A stretch of DNA of 64,000 bases from an uncultured Acetobacteroides sp. (GCF_963678165.1 NZ_OY782755.1:930001-994000), one strand, 5' to 3'; positions 53,615 to 62,753 are shown, numbered from the stretch's first letter. The notes: generated from the letters alone by a model not told the origin. Numbers and translations: made by a program.

Positions 53615-54087
53615 ATGTCAAAAGTGATATATCTTACAGAAGAAGGTTATAACAAGCTACGAGCAGAGCTCGATCATTTTAAAAGTGTAGAGCGTCCTGC
53701 CATCTCTCGTCAGATTGCAGAGGCTAGGGATAAAGGTGACCTTTCTGAAAATGCGGAATATGATGCAGCAAAAGAGGCTCAAGGTTTGCTCGAGATGCGT
53801 ATTGCAAAGCTTGAAGATACTGTTGCAAACGCTCGTATTATCGACGAGTCTAAGATAGATACCAGCACGGTGCAAATCTTGAATAAGGTGAAGATTAAAA
53901 TCTTAAGACCAACTCAACGATGCAGTACACGCTGGTGTCCGAGAACGAGGCCAACGTCAAGGAGGGCAAGATATCTACAGGCACTCCAATTGCCAAAGCC
54001 TTGATGGGCAAAAAGGTTGGCGATCTGGTCGAAGTTCAAATCCCTGCTGGGTTGGTAAGCTTCGAGGTTCTCGAAATCTCACGATAA
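53615..54087 (+). pseudogene. greA: Transcription elongation factor GreA, frameshifted
   Basis: The N-terminal coiled-coil domain is intact (SKVIYLTEEGYNKLRAEL, RDKGDLSENAEYDAAKEAQG). After VQILNKVKIK the frame runs into unrelated sequence. Adding one A to the AAAA run at 53897-53900 restores NLKTNSTMQYTLVSENEA and the full C-terminal domain to VLEISR, stop at 54087, total 157 residues as expected for GreA. GreA rescues backtracked RNA polymerase. Loss of this factor with an otherwise perfect sequence suggests a one-base error in a homopolymer or a recent mutation. hit follows 11 bases later. Confidence 0.85.
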
Positions 54088-54098
54088 ATTTTCGAGAC

Positions 54099-54494
54099 AT
54101 GGCATCGATTTTTACAAGAATTATCAATGGCGAGATCCCCAGCTACAAGGTAGCAGAGGACGATCGCTACTATGCATTTCTCGACATCTCTCCAATGACA
54201 AAGGGGCATACCTTGGTTGTTCCCAAGGTGGAGGTCGATTATCTTTTCGATCTTGATCCCCAAGTATTGGCAGATATGACCGTCTTTGCGCAAAAAGTAG
54301 CAAACGGAATTAAAGCAGTTATGCCTTGTAAAAGAGTAGGGGTGGCTGTTTTGGGAATGGAGGTGCCCCATGCACATATCCATTTGGTGCCTATTAGCAA
54401 GGAGTCCGATCTCGATTTCCGTAAAGAGAAGCTGAAGCTCTCACCCGAAGAGTTTGCCGACATCGCTAAAGCAATTGCCGAAAACATAAAGTAA
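54099..54494 (+). CDS. HIT family protein (histidine triad hydrolase, HinT-like)
   Basis: The 131-residue protein contains the histidine triad HAHIHLVPI near residue 90, with FTRIINGEIPSYKVAEDD at the N-terminus, standard for HinT-type nucleotide phosphoramidases. It acts in the cytoplasm on AMP-linked adducts. It is co-directional with greA at an 11-base distance, an arrangement common in Bacteroidota, and ends in a strong terminator. Confidence 0.93.
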   Translation: MASIFTRIINGEIPSYKVAEDDRYYAFLDISPMTKGHTLVVPKVEVDYLFDLDPQVLADMTVFAQKVANGIKAVMPCKRVGVAVLGMEVPHAHIHLVPISKESDLDFRKEKLKLSPEEFADIAKAIAENIK

Positions 54495-54524
54495 AAAGGA
54501 GGGTTTAAAGCCCTCCTTTTTTTT
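54494..54524 (+). terminator. Terminator of greA-hit
   Basis: AAAAGGAGGG / CCCTCCTTTT with loop TTTAAAG and eight T residues begins at the hit stop codon. Its right end overlaps the stop of the convergent glycosyltransferase gene. Confidence 0.9.
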
Positions 54525-55569
54525 ATTCTTGCGAGTAAATAATCTCCTCTATTTTCCTAATTATCGTCTCAGGTTTAATGTCGTTCATGCAGCGGTAATC
54601 GCCCCACATACACTCTTTATTGCCGTATACCGAACATGGGCGGCAGCTTAAATCGAGTTGAATGATATTATCGACAGGCTGTTTCCAACCGTAAAAGCCA
54701 GCGTATGGATGGGTTGCTCCCCATATCGAAACTACAGGGGTTGCTGTGAGCGATGCTAAATGCATGTTGGCGGAGTCCATGGATACCATTACATCCAGAT
54801 AATCCATAACCAATAACTCCTGTCCTAGACGAATCTTACCGGCAACCGAAATGGCATTGTCGTACTTAGTCTCCCAAACCTTTAGTGCTGCTTCTTCAGC
54901 CTTTCCTCCTCCAAAAAGAATAATCTTCACCCCATCCTTTTGGTTGAAGTGTTGGACAACCTCCTCCATCTTCTCCGGTGGGTAAACCTTCCCTTTATGT
55001 TGAGCAAAAGGAGCAATTCCTATCCACTTGGCATTTTTATTGCCGAGTAGGTCTACGATGTCTGGAGTAAGTTCCGTTTGGGTTGGGAAAATAGTGTCAA
55101 ACTCGACGCTTATTGGGAGTCCTGCTCGTTTTAGCGTGTCAACATAGCGCTCAAAGGTTGTTGCCAACTGCTTAAACTCTTTTTTAGGGTACTGCGTTAG
55201 CTCTTTCTTTTCCTGACGGCCCTTGTTGATTTTAACAACAGGAACTTGGTACAAGCGGAATAGCTTTCTGAGGAACTTCGAGAATATAACATCGTGAAGG
55301 TCGATGACAACATCCCACTTCTCCATTTTGCGCAGCATGGAAAAGAAGCGAAAGAAATCTATTACTCCTTTTCGTCCTTTTCTGATATCTGCTCCAATGA
55401 ACCTAACGCCAGTGTTTTCAAATAGCGGTTTTACCCAAGGCTTAGAAATAAACGTAATTTCTACATTGGGATGCTGCTTTGCTATAGAGTGAATAACAGG
55501 TATAGTCATTGCTACATCGCCTAGTGCTGATAGACGAATAACAAGAATCTTAGCTGGTTTAGAAATCAT
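54523..55569 (-). CDS. Glycosyltransferase family 9 (heptosyltransferase-like)
   Basis: The 348-residue protein starts KILVIRLSALGDVAMTIPVI, the N-terminal GT9 motif containing the catalytic-type Asp, and has GIAPFAQHKGKVYPPEKMEE and VSMDSANMHLASLTATPVVSIWGATHP, the nucleotide-sugar binding half. It would add a heptose or other sugar to lipopolysaccharide core in the cytoplasm at the inner membrane. The downstream neighbour on its transcript side is none; DUF4254, upstream, is often found with GT9 genes in Bacteroidota. Confidence 0.9.
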   Translation of the reverse strand: MISKPAKILVIRLSALGDVAMTIPVIHSIAKQHPNVEITFISKPWVKPLFENTGVRFIGADIRKGRKGVIDFFRFFSMLRKMEKWDVVIDLHDVIFSKFLRKLFRLYQVPVVKINKGRQEKKELTQYPKKEFKQLATTFERYVDTLKRAGLPISVEFDTIFPTQTELTPDIVDLLGNKNAKWIGIAPFAQHKGKVYPPEKMEEVVQHFNQKDGVKIILFGGGKAEEAALKVWETKYDNAISVAGKIRLGQELLVMDYLDVMVSMDSANMHLASLTATPVVSIWGATHPYAGFYGWKQPVDNIIQLDLSCRPCSVYGNKECMWGDYRCMNDIKPETIIRKIEEIIYSQE

Positions 55570-55710
55570 ATAAGCAGGACAGTGTGTTAGTTGGCAAAGG
55601 TACTAAATGCAAACGTTTTGCAGAAGAGTTAAGATGATTTTTCGTTTGCAATCTTCACGATCTGCTCCATAAACTTATGCAAATGGTGAAGTTCCTGAAG
55701 ATTATGCTAA

Positions 55711-55742
55711 AACAGCAAGCCCTTGTAGTAGAACTTGCTGTC
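55711..55742 (-). terminator. Terminator of the DUF4254 gene
   Basis: ACAGCAAG / CTTGCTGT pair around a 14-base loop 20 bases after the stop; the minus-strand tail is TTTTAGCATAAT, a weak T-tract. Confidence 0.6.
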
Positions 55743-55761
55743 TTATTTAGGCAAAAGCCTT

Positions 55762-56367
55762 TTATTTCTTTCCGTAAAGGATTGGATTAAGCGATGGATC
55801 GTTATACATTTTCATCTGCTTGTATACCTTCATGTAGCGACGACCTGATTCGATATCATCAATAAGTTGGTCTATCGCCGAAGAGAGATCCACTCTCTGC
55901 TCTAGTAGAATTCGAAGCTTATTGGAGCATTGCTCTAAGTGAGCAGCATCGCTGTCGGTGCGGTTTACCTCCTGTTGCATGTGGTAAATCTTAAGAGCAA
56001 GGATTGATAATCTGTCGATAGCCCAAGCAGGGCTCTCTGTATTAATTACAGTATCCTGGAGAGGTTTGATGTGAGCGTATTTCTCAAGGAAGTAGCTGTC
56101 AATCATTTCTACCAAGTCGGTACGATCCTGATTCGACTTGTCTATTCTGCGTTTTAAGGCAAGCGCTTCAATGGGATCGATGTTGGGGTCGCGAATGATA
56201 TCCTCAAGGTGCCACTGTACAGCATCAATTCTGTTTTTCAAGTATAAGATGTTCTCGATAGTTTGTGGCTCATAAGGGTTTTCAAAAACGCTATCAACAT
56301 CGTCGGCAATGTGATAGTTGTCAACGCATTGGTCAAATAGTTTGTTGCATAAAGCACTAAATTCCAT
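55762..56367 (-). CDS. DUF4254 protein
   Basis: The 201-residue soluble protein is highly helical and charged, with YHIADDVDS, NPYEPQTIENILYLKNRIDAVQWHLEDIIRDP and PAWAIDRLSILALKIYHMQQE, features of DUF4254. These proteins cluster with lipopolysaccharide-core glycosyltransferases in Bacteroidota, and the GT9 gene lies next to it. No biochemical role is known to me. No signal peptide or membrane segment. Confidence 0.85.
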   Translation of the reverse strand: MEFSALCNKLFDQCVDNYHIADDVDSVFENPYEPQTIENILYLKNRIDAVQWHLEDIIRDPNIDPIEALALKRRIDKSNQDRTDLVEMIDSYFLEKYAHIKPLQDTVINTESPAWAIDRLSILALKIYHMQQEVNRTDSDAAHLEQCSNKLRILLEQRVDLSSAIDQLIDDIESGRRYMKVYKQMKMYNDPSLNPILYGKK

Positions 56368-56421
56368 ACGAGTAAAATTTGTAGTTTGCCAGCAAAAGTA
56401 ACTTATTATGCTATAAATACA

Positions 56422-56450
56422 AATCGGCAGACATTTAATGTTTGCCGATT
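56422..56450 (-). terminator. Terminator of ruvC
   Basis: A 13-bp stem AATCGGCAGACAT / ATGTTTGCCGATT (one G-T pair) with loop TTA lies about 34 bases after the ruvC stop; the minus-strand tail is TTGTATTTATAG. Confidence 0.75.
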
Positions 56451-56483
56451 CGTTATGCTGTGCAATATAATTGCTGCTGATTG

Positions 56484-57041
56484 CTATTTTACTCGTTTGG
56501 GGTTTTTGCTGATGAAGTCCGTCCAGCTGTTAAATGATGCATCAACGGTTGGTTTGTTTGATTGAAAGAAGTGGCAAACCGCAATTCCTAATGCATCGGT
56601 TGCGTCAAAGGTCGATTGTGGCAGCTCCTTTTCCTTTAAAATGCTTTTTAGCATGGCCGCAACTTGTTCCTTCGACGAAGTGCCTTGTCCTGTGATGGAC
56701 ATTTTGACCTTTCGGGGGGAATACTCAAAGATAGGAATCTGTCGGGCAAGGCAGGCTGCCATGGCAACACCTTGCGCCCTTCCTAACTTCAGCATCGACT
56801 GAACGTTTTTTCCGAAGAAGGGAGCTTCTATTGCAAGTTCGTCTGGGTGGTATTGGTCTATTATGGAGGTTACTTTTTCAAATATCTTTGCCAACTTTAT
56901 GTAGTGATCTCCTAGTTTTTTTAGGTCTATCACCCCCATACACACTAGTTTCGCATTCTGCCCTTTTACTGCAATAACACCATATCCCATCAGGTTGGTA
57001 CCTGGATCAATGCCAAGTATTATTTTTTCATCCTTATTCAT
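56484..57041 (-). CDS. ruvC: Crossover junction endodeoxyribonuclease RuvC
   Basis: The 185-residue nuclease resolves Holliday junctions made during recombination, together with RuvAB. The catalytic residues are visible: Asp in LGIDPGTN, Glu in IEAPFFGKN and the Asp pair in STFDATDALGIAVCH. An ATG at 57041 gives the usual N-terminus MNKDEKIILGID; the ATG six codons upstream is possible. It lies 226 bases downstream of the DUF4286 gene. Confidence 0.95.
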   Translation of the reverse strand: MNKDEKIILGIDPGTNLMGYGVIAVKGQNAKLVCMGVIDLKKLGDHYIKLAKIFEKVTSIIDQYHPDELAIEAPFFGKNVQSMLKLGRAQGVAMAACLARQIPIFEYSPRKVKMSITGQGTSSKEQVAAMLKSILKEKELPQSTFDATDALGIAVCHFFQSNKPTVDASFNSWTDFISKNPKRVK

Positions 57042-57267
57042 GTAATTCTCTTTATACAACTGCTGTTTTTATTGGTGAGGTAAGCCTAAAACGATGACGC
57101 TTTTTAATCAACTAAATGTTATTGTTAGTAGATGTTGCAGGTCGTTTTTTAGAAAATAGGGATGGTTGTGTGCGAGACTGTTGTTTTGAAGTCGGTGGTA
57201 ACGGTGTTCTAAAAATAATAGTAGTGATGCAAAAATAACCGTTTTGCGGTTGTTGCTCATTACGGGT

Positions 57268-57579
57268 CTACTCAATGATTTTAAGAACAGTTTTAAAGTA
57301 GTATACCGTGTTAGGAAATATTTCAGGAAGTTGTTTTTCGAGTGCTGAATGGCAAAGCGAATCGTAAAGAAGACTTTGTTGAGGATCTGTTATTCTGATT
57401 TGAAGGGAATAGGTGAAATCATCTTCTCCCCCTTGAAGCATCACCCTGCTAAGAAGATGACTCTTGCATATCCCCGAGTTCTGGACAAATGGGATGAAAT
57501 CCTTTTGAATCCATTTGAGCCATGGCTGATTGACAGTTTTGTCGACGCTAAAGGTTGTGTTAATGATAAATCCTGGCAT
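57268..57579 (-). CDS. DUF4286 family protein
   Basis: The 103-residue protein starts FIINTTFSVDKTVNQPWLKW and includes DDFTYSLQIRITDPQQ and LPEIFPNTVYYFKTVLKII, fitting the ferredoxin-like DUF4286 family of Bacteroidota. It is soluble, with no known function. In relatives it lies next to ruvC, as here. Confidence 0.8.
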   Translation of the reverse strand: MPGFIINTTFSVDKTVNQPWLKWIQKDFIPFVQNSGICKSHLLSRVMLQGGEDDFTYSLQIRITDPQQSLLYDSLCHSALEKQLPEIFPNTVYYFKTVLKIIE

Positions 57580-57610
57580 AATGGTGATTTTTTATGTGTC
57601 GAGAGAAAAA

Positions 57611-57638
57611 GGGCACATCAACTAACATCGATGTGCCC
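57611..57638 (-). terminator. Terminator of serS
   Basis: GGGCACATC / GATGTGCCC with a ten-base loop lies just after the serS stop; on the minus strand it is followed by TTTTTCTC. Confidence 0.85.
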
Positions 57639-57663
57639 ACATATTTAGTAAATAAATTGCTTA

Positions 57664-58941
57664 TTAGCAAATGTACTCAAAACCGGTGTATGGCTGAAGA
57701 ACTTCGGGGATTCTAATGCCTTTCTCTGTTTGGTTGTTTTCGAGAAGCGCTGCAACAATACGGGGTAAAGCCAACGAACTTCCGTTAAGAGTGTGCGCAA
57801 GTTGTGTCTTCTTCTCTCCATCTTCTTTGAAGCGAAGTTTAAGACGATTTGCTTGGAATCCTTCAAAGTTAGAAACTGATGAAACCTCCAACCAACGTTC
57901 CTGTGCTGCGGAGTAAACTTCAAAATCGTAGGTGAGGGCCGAGGTGAAACTCATGTCTCCACCGCAAAGCCTAAGTATACGGTAGGGTAGACCTAGTTTT
58001 TTTACGATGTTCTCAACGTGAGCAACCATTCCGTCGAGTGTTTTATACGACTCATTGGGGTGGGCAATCTGAACAATTTCTACCTTGTCAAATTGGTGAA
58101 GACGGTTCAGCCCACGAACATCCTTGCCGTACGATCCGGCCTCACGGCGGAAGCATGGGGTGTAGGCAGTCATCTTTATGGGTAGTTCTTTGCTGTTTAA
58201 AATTACATCGCGGAAGATGTTGGTTACAGGAACCTCTGCAGTTGGAATTAGGTAAAAGTTATCAATAGTAGCGTGGTACATCTGGCCTTCTTTGTCGGGA
58301 AGTTGACCTGTGCCAAAACCAGATGCTTCGTTAACCATAAGAGGAGGCATAACCTCGGTATATCCTGCAGACGTATTTTCATCGAGGAAGAAGGAGATTA
58401 GTGCTCTCTGCAGTTTTGCTCCCTGGCCTTTGTAAACAGGAAATCCTGCGCCGGTGAGTTTAACCCCAAGTTCAAAGTCGATGATATCGTATTTTTTTGC
58501 AAGTTCCCAGTGTGGCAATGCCGTTGCTTTGTCTAAGTTAGGGATGTCTCCACTTTGGCGTACCACAACGTTGTCGGATGGAGTCTTCCCTTCAGGAACT
58601 AATTCGCTAGGGAAATTAGGCAGAAGAACAATCTTCTGTTCGAGTTGTTGCTCAACTTCCGATAGTCTTACCTGCATTCCTTTGGTGGCTTCTTTCATGT
58701 CAAGGGTTTTCTGCTTAAGGGTGTTGGCCTCTAGCTGCTTTCCTTGGCTGAACATTACTCCAATTTGGCGCGATATGTTGTTCATTTCGGCAAGGTCGGC
58801 ATCAACCTTTGCTTGAATAGCCTTGCGCTCATCGTCTAGCGCAATAATCTCATCGATAGTTGCAGAAGCATCAAAGCCTTTTGTGGTAAGGCGTTTAATG
58901 GATAGATCCTTGTCTTCTCTAATTTGCTTGAGGGTTAGCAT
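57664..58941 (-). CDS. serS: Serine--tRNA ligase
   Basis: The 425-residue class II synthetase has the N-terminal tRNA-binding coiled coil (about residues 28-100) and motifs 2 and 3: FRREAGSYGKDVRGLNRLHQ and LNGSSLALPRIVAALLENNQ. It charges tRNA-Ser (and tRNA-Sec if present) with serine. Length is normal. A strong hairpin just upstream separates it from rpmA. Confidence 0.97.
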   Translation of the reverse strand: MLTLKQIREDKDLSIKRLTTKGFDASATIDEIIALDDERKAIQAKVDADLAEMNNISRQIGVMFSQGKQLEANTLKQKTLDMKEATKGMQVRLSEVEQQLEQKIVLLPNFPSELVPEGKTPSDNVVVRQSGDIPNLDKATALPHWELAKKYDIIDFELGVKLTGAGFPVYKGQGAKLQRALISFFLDENTSAGYTEVMPPLMVNEASGFGTGQLPDKEGQMYHATIDNFYLIPTAEVPVTNIFRDVILNSKELPIKMTAYTPCFRREAGSYGKDVRGLNRLHQFDKVEIVQIAHPNESYKTLDGMVAHVENIVKKLGLPYRILRLCGGDMSFTSALTYDFEVYSAAQERWLEVSSVSNFEGFQANRLKLRFKEDGEKKTQLAHTLNGSSLALPRIVAALLENNQTEKGIRIPEVLQPYTGFEYIC

Positions 58942-58967
58942 GTGAGATGTATTTTATATAAATTAAA

Positions 58968-59011
58968 ATCTCCTGTTTTTACAACCGTAAAGTTGCAAAA
59001 AAACAGGAGAT
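58968..59011 (-). terminator. Terminator of rplU-rpmA
   Basis: ATCTCCTGTTTTT and AAAAACAGGAGAT pair around an inner CAAC/GTTG hairpin, followed on the minus strand by TTTTAATTT. It lies 30 bases after the rpmA stop and immediately before serS, so it may also influence serS expression. Confidence 0.8.
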
Positions 59012-59041
59012 CGTAATAAGTTATTGCCGTAAACTTTTTAC

Positions 59042-59302
59042 CTACTCAGCTGAAATAGGAGAAATGTTTACGAATGACTTGTTGTCTTTTTTTCTGAAAG
59101 AAACAACACCTTCAACAAGCGCAAATAGGGTGTGATCTTTACCCATACCTACGTTTAGGCCGGGGTAATGTCTTGTACCTCTTTGACGCACGATGATGTT
59201 GCCAGCCTTTGCAGTTTGACCTCCGAAAAGTTTAAGACCTAGTCTTTTACTTTCCGATTCTCTACCGTTTCGTGAACTACCGGCACCTTTTTTGTGAGCC
59301 AT
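59042..59302 (-). CDS. rpmA: 50S ribosomal protein bL27
   Basis: The 86-residue protein begins [20 protein letters not shown], the usual bL27 N-terminus that reaches the peptidyl-transferase centre, and continues [23 protein letters not shown]. No extra N-terminal sequence needing cleavage is present. It is 20 bases downstream of rplU, the standard order. Confidence 0.98.
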   Translation of the reverse strand: MAHKKGAGSSRNGRESESKRLGLKLFGGQTAKAGNIIVRQRGTRHYPGLNVGMGKDHTLFALVEGVVSFRKKDNKSFVNISPISAE

Positions 59303-59322
59303 TGTCTTACTACTTTAAAAAG

Positions 59323-59634
59323 TTACGCAATAATATCTTCTACCAAAATCTGAGAAAGGTACGAACGGTGACCGTTGCACTTTTTATAACCTTTTCTCCT
59401 CTTCTTCTTAAATACGATAATCTTATCGCCCTTAAGGTGAGAAATGATTTTAGCGTTTACTTTGGCGCCTTCTACTGCAGGTGCACCAATCTTAACCTGT
59501 CCGTCATTGTCGACTAGCAGTACACGATCGAAGCTTACTTGGGTTCCTTCGTCACCCTTTAGACGGTTAACATAAAGCTTCTGATCTTTTTGTACTTTGA
59601 ACTGCTGTCCTGCGATTTCTACGATTGCGTACAT
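59323..59634 (-). CDS. rplU: 50S ribosomal protein bL21
   Basis: The 103-residue protein begins MYAIVEIAGQQFKVQKDQKL and ends with the KKRRKGYKKCNGHRSYLSQ segment typical of bL21, which binds 23S rRNA domain V. It starts the rplU-rpmA operon and has a textbook promoter upstream. Confidence 0.98.
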   Translation of the reverse strand: MYAIVEIAGQQFKVQKDQKLYVNRLKGDEGTQVSFDRVLLVDNDGQVKIGAPAVEGAKVNAKIISHLKGDKIIVFKKKRRKGYKKCNGHRSYLSQILVEDIIA

Positions 59635-59670
59635 CGGTTCTGTTTAATTTGTACAATTCAATTCGAAAGA

Positions 59671-59703
59671 CAAAACTAGGTAAATCAAATTAAATATACA
59701 AAG
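59671..59703 (-). promoter_or_regulatory. Promoter of rplU-rpmA
   Basis: On the minus strand CTTTG (59699-59703) is followed after 20 bases by TAGTTTTG (59671-59678), a full match to the Bacteroidota -33/-7 arrangement, 36 bases before the start codon. Confidence 0.85.
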
Positions 59704-59839
59704 GCTTTGTAAAAAAATGGGAAAAGATTTGAGTAATTATTATTTTACAAAATATAGGATGTCGACTGCTAAAGTATGGACAAAATGTATAACTTGGGCA
59801 TTTAAAACTAATGGACACCCGATTTACTCTAGTGATAGG

Positions 59840-60451
59840 ATGCAAAAGGTAAAGTTAAACGTGCTCGGAATATCTTATAGTCAAACGCAGTCAGGCGCGT
59901 ATGCGCTTGTGCTTTCCGAAGAAGGAGGACAAAGACGTATTCCTATTATTATTGGAGGTTTTGAGGCTCAGTCTATTGCTATTCATCTAGAAGGGCTTAC
60001 TCCTCCACGTCCCTTAACTCACGATCTGTTTCTTTCATTCTCAAAGTTGTTTAACATAGAACTTCTGGAGGTAAACATTTATCGTTTAGAGGATGGGGTG
60101 TTTTATTCGCAGCTTGTTTGCTTTAACGGCGAAAAGGAGGAGGTAATAGATTCGCGTACAAGTGATGCAATAGCTCTTGCGCTTCGCTTTAAGTGTCCCA
60201 TATTCACAACTCCAGATATTGTAGATAGGGCTGGTGTGTACATTGAAGAAGAAGAGGGCGAAACAGAGGAATCTGCCGATTCTGGTGAGGCTGTTTTTGA
60301 AGAACATTCGACTTTTGATGAGTCAGAGTTTAAATCGTTAAATATTGACTCTCTAAACACCCTACTTAAGGAAGCTGTTGATCTCGAAGATTATGAGCGA
60401 GCCTCCCATATTAGAGATGAGATTCAACGGAGAAAAGACGAAAACCTATAG
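59840..60451 (+). CDS. Bifunctional nuclease family protein (DUF151) with UVR motif
   Basis: The 203-residue protein has the DUF151 domain (VKLNVLGISYSQTQSGAYAL, RIPIIIGGFEAQSIAIHLEG, RPLTHDLFLSF, DSRTSDAIALALRFKCPIFT) and ends with a UvrB/UvrC motif (LLKEAVDLEDYERASHIRDE). DUF151 proteins related to BFN are nucleases of the stress response in plants; the bacterial job is not settled. I chose ATG 59840 over 59717 because the preceding residues do not belong to the domain. A run of acidic residues links the two parts. Confidence 0.85.
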   Translation: MQKVKLNVLGISYSQTQSGAYALVLSEEGGQRRIPIIIGGFEAQSIAIHLEGLTPPRPLTHDLFLSFSKLFNIELLEVNIYRLEDGVFYSQLVCFNGEKEEVIDSRTSDAIALALRFKCPIFTTPDIVDRAGVYIEEEEGETEESADSGEAVFEEHSTFDESEFKSLNIDSLNTLLKEAVDLEDYERASHIRDEIQRRKDENL

Positions 60452-60550
60452 ACTAAAGTGCAAAGGTATCTACGTTTTATTCTTCTAGCAGTGATGTTGG
60501 TTATTGCTTTTGATTTTGTAATGCTTTGATAGTTAATGATCCGTTATTAG

Positions 60551-60594
60551 AATAAATTAGGGAAGTAGGAAGAATCCTACTTCCCTAATTTATT
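60551..60594. terminator. Perfect 20-bp bidirectional terminator hairpin
   Basis: AATAAATTAGGGAAGTAGGA pairs perfectly with its complement around AGAA, between the convergent nuclease and lipoprotein genes. The right arm covers the stop codon of the minus-strand gene. Confidence 0.85.
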
Positions 60595-61583
60595 CTCTTT
60601 TTAACTAGTATCGAGTCTAAATCGTTTGTGTTGTAGTAACTGAATGTAAGTTTATAAATTGGGTCTTTTGTTTTACCGTTATGGTTGTAAATGGTGACCT
60701 CTTCAATTTTATTCTGATTGTTAAGTCTGTATTGTTCCTCCATAATAGATTTGTCTTTTGTAATAATTGTTCTGCCAACAGGTCTTTTCTCGTAGTAGGT
60801 GTAGGTGATTGTTTCTCGTTTTTGTGTTCGTGGGTATAATTTTATGATCTGCTCTATATTTCCATCGTTATTTAGAGATGTGCTACTTATCATTCTAGGA
60901 TTAACAAGGTCATTGTATTCGCGAACTATTAGGTTCTTATTTCGTGTATTTTCTTTCCAACTAGGTGATTTGTCGTATATGAGAAAGAAACTGGAGTACG
61001 ACTTGATATCTTGAAAGTCAGTGTTTTTTTGATCTCCTGATATTAACTGGTTGTCAAAAGAAAACTTATAGATATCTACTAACTTGAAATTCTGATTTTT
61101 TGTGTCGTACTTGTACATCAACATATTCTTGATAGTATGGCTAACTGCATCAAGATTCTTTCTGTTTTTGATGGCTAAAACAGTGAGTTCATTATTCTTT
61201 TGGTTGGAGTAGTAATCTGTCTCTTTTTTTTGATTGAGAATGTCGAGAACATCATTTCCAAGATTTTTTTGCGCTGCAACTCTAATGCCCGGATCGTTTA
61301 TGCCGAGTATAAGTAATCCATCCGCACCATATTGTTGTGCAATGCGTTTAAGGTAATTTACTTGTTTGTCTATGTCGTCATTGGTGAATGTCTGCTGAAT
61401 AACACCGACCTTGACGTAGGATTTTGGATCAGGAAATTTGTCAGCATTGTAGTATGTAGACACATTATTGTTATGGCTTGGGAATGGGTAAGCCATAAGT
61501 AAATTAATTTTGGGCTGATGATATGATCTCATACAGCTTGAAACAAGGATTGTTGCAACTAAAAGGTAAAGTAACTTCTTCAT
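60585..61583 (-). CDS. Uncharacterised lipoprotein
   Basis: The 332-residue protein has a lipoprotein signal (YLLVATILVSSC, Cys17) and no domain I recognise. The N-terminal part has KVGVIQQTFTNDDIDKQVNYLKRIAQQYGADGLLILGI, which could be a small Rossmann-like segment, and the C-terminal part is beta-rich with repeated YKLTFSYYNT-like strands that resemble RHS/YD-type or MORN-like tracking of text-like repeats. It is alone between terminators. The function is unknown. Confidence 0.65.
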   Translation of the reverse strand: MKKLLYLLVATILVSSCMRSYHQPKINLLMAYPFPSHNNNVSTYYNADKFPDPKSYVKVGVIQQTFTNDDIDKQVNYLKRIAQQYGADGLLILGINDPGIRVAAQKNLGNDVLDILNQKKETDYYSNQKNNELTVLAIKNRKNLDAVSHTIKNMLMYKYDTKNQNFKLVDIYKFSFDNQLISGDQKNTDFQDIKSYSSFFLIYDKSPSWKENTRNKNLIVREYNDLVNPRMISSTSLNNDGNIEQIIKLYPRTQKRETITYTYYEKRPVGRTIITKDKSIMEEQYRLNNQNKIEEVTIYNHNGKTKDPIYKLTFSYYNTNDLDSILVKKRIN

Positions 61584-61791
61584 CTCTTTCAAATTATTAT
61601 TACTAGCAAGTAACAATTTGAAATGGAGAAGTGTTATTTTTTTCTACTCTTTTTTTAATCAAGGGTCTATTTAATGTCTATAGTATTATTTGTGATATTG
61701 TCCAAGGCTTAGTAGTCTGATTGTTATGGCTCCCTTGTTTCTTTGTCGTTTTTTTTGTGTTAAGTAGTGTATGAGAATGGATTTCCTAGTT

Positions 61792-62730
61792 TTAAATTCT
61801 GTCGGACGATAGAATTTGAAGAGCAGCATTCCTGTCCTGTTCTAATTGCTTTTTGAGTACCTCAATTCCTTCAAATTTCATTTCGTTTCGGATTCGGCTT
61901 ACGAACTGAATGCTGATGGTGCTGCCATAAATTGAACTGTCAAAATTGAAAATGTTGACCTCTATGGTTTTGTGCTGATCCTTGCTAATGGTTGGACGAT
62001 ATCCGATATTAAGCATGCCGTTGAGAACTAGCCCGTCAATTAAAACTTTAACGGCATAAACACCATCGGCTGGAATTATCTTGTGCTTTTCGAGAACCCT
62101 AATATTTGCTGTTGGAAAGCCTATCTTGCGGCCTACTTGAAAGCCTTTTTCAACTATTCCAGTTAAAAAATAGTTGTATCCAAGGTATTTCGATGCTTTG
62201 CTGACGTCGCCAAGTAAAATAAGGTTTCTAATTTTTGTTGAACTAATGCTTATGCTTTCATGCGTTTGGGCTTCAACTTTCTCGACTTCAACTTCGAACT
62301 TGAGTCCCAATCTTTGCATGGTAGTAAAATCGCCTGTGCCATTTTTTCCAATATGGTGGTCGTAGCCAACAATTAGCTTCCTGATCTTTAACCAATCGAC
62401 AAAGAACGTTTTAAAAAAATCCTCAGCAGATAAGTTGGAGAGTTCGGTGGTGAATGGTATTACCACGAAGTGCTCAAGTCCATTACGGGCTATAAGGCTG
62501 GTCTTTTCATCGAGTGTGTTGATTAGCAGGAGTTCATCATCATTCTTGCCAAGCACTATTCTTGGGTGTGGCCAAAGAGTCAGGACTAGTGGATTTGCAT
62601 CTAGTTCTTTTGCATCTGCTTTAACCTTTCGTAGAATAGCTTGATGTCCAATATGTACACCATCGAAAAAGCCTAGAGTAATTACGCCTCGCGTAGGAAC
62701 TTCTTTCTCAAATGGTCTATATATCTTCAT
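61792..62730 (-). CDS. ribF: Bifunctional riboflavin kinase / FAD synthetase
   Basis: The 312-residue enzyme has the N-terminal FMN adenylyltransferase domain (VITLGFFDGVHIGHQ, ISSTKIRNLI) and the C-terminal riboflavin kinase domain (GRKIGFPTANIR, GMLNIGYRPTI). It makes FMN and FAD in the cytoplasm. The ATG at 62730 is preferred over a TTG at 62748, which overlaps a -7 element. No FMN riboswitch is visible upstream. Confidence 0.94.
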   Translation of the reverse strand: MKIYRPFEKEVPTRGVITLGFFDGVHIGHQAILRKVKADAKELDANPLVLTLWPHPRIVLGKNDDELLLINTLDEKTSLIARNGLEHFVVIPFTTELSNLSAEDFFKTFFVDWLKIRKLIVGYDHHIGKNGTGDFTTMQRLGLKFEVEVEKVEAQTHESISISSTKIRNLILLGDVSKASKYLGYNYFLTGIVEKGFQVGRKIGFPTANIRVLEKHKIIPADGVYAVKVLIDGLVLNGMLNIGYRPTISKDQHKTIEVNIFNFDSSIYGSTISIQFVSRIRNEMKFEGIEVLKKQLEQDRNAALQILSSDRI

Positions 62731-62745
62731 CCCCAATTTTTTTTG

Positions 62746-62753
62746 CAAATATA
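62746..62753 (-). promoter_or_regulatory. -7 element of ribF
   Basis: On the minus strand TATATTTG matches TAnnTTTG. It lies 15 bases before the ATG at 62730, giving a very short leader, and decides between the two possible starts. No -33 element is seen at normal spacing. Confidence 0.5.
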
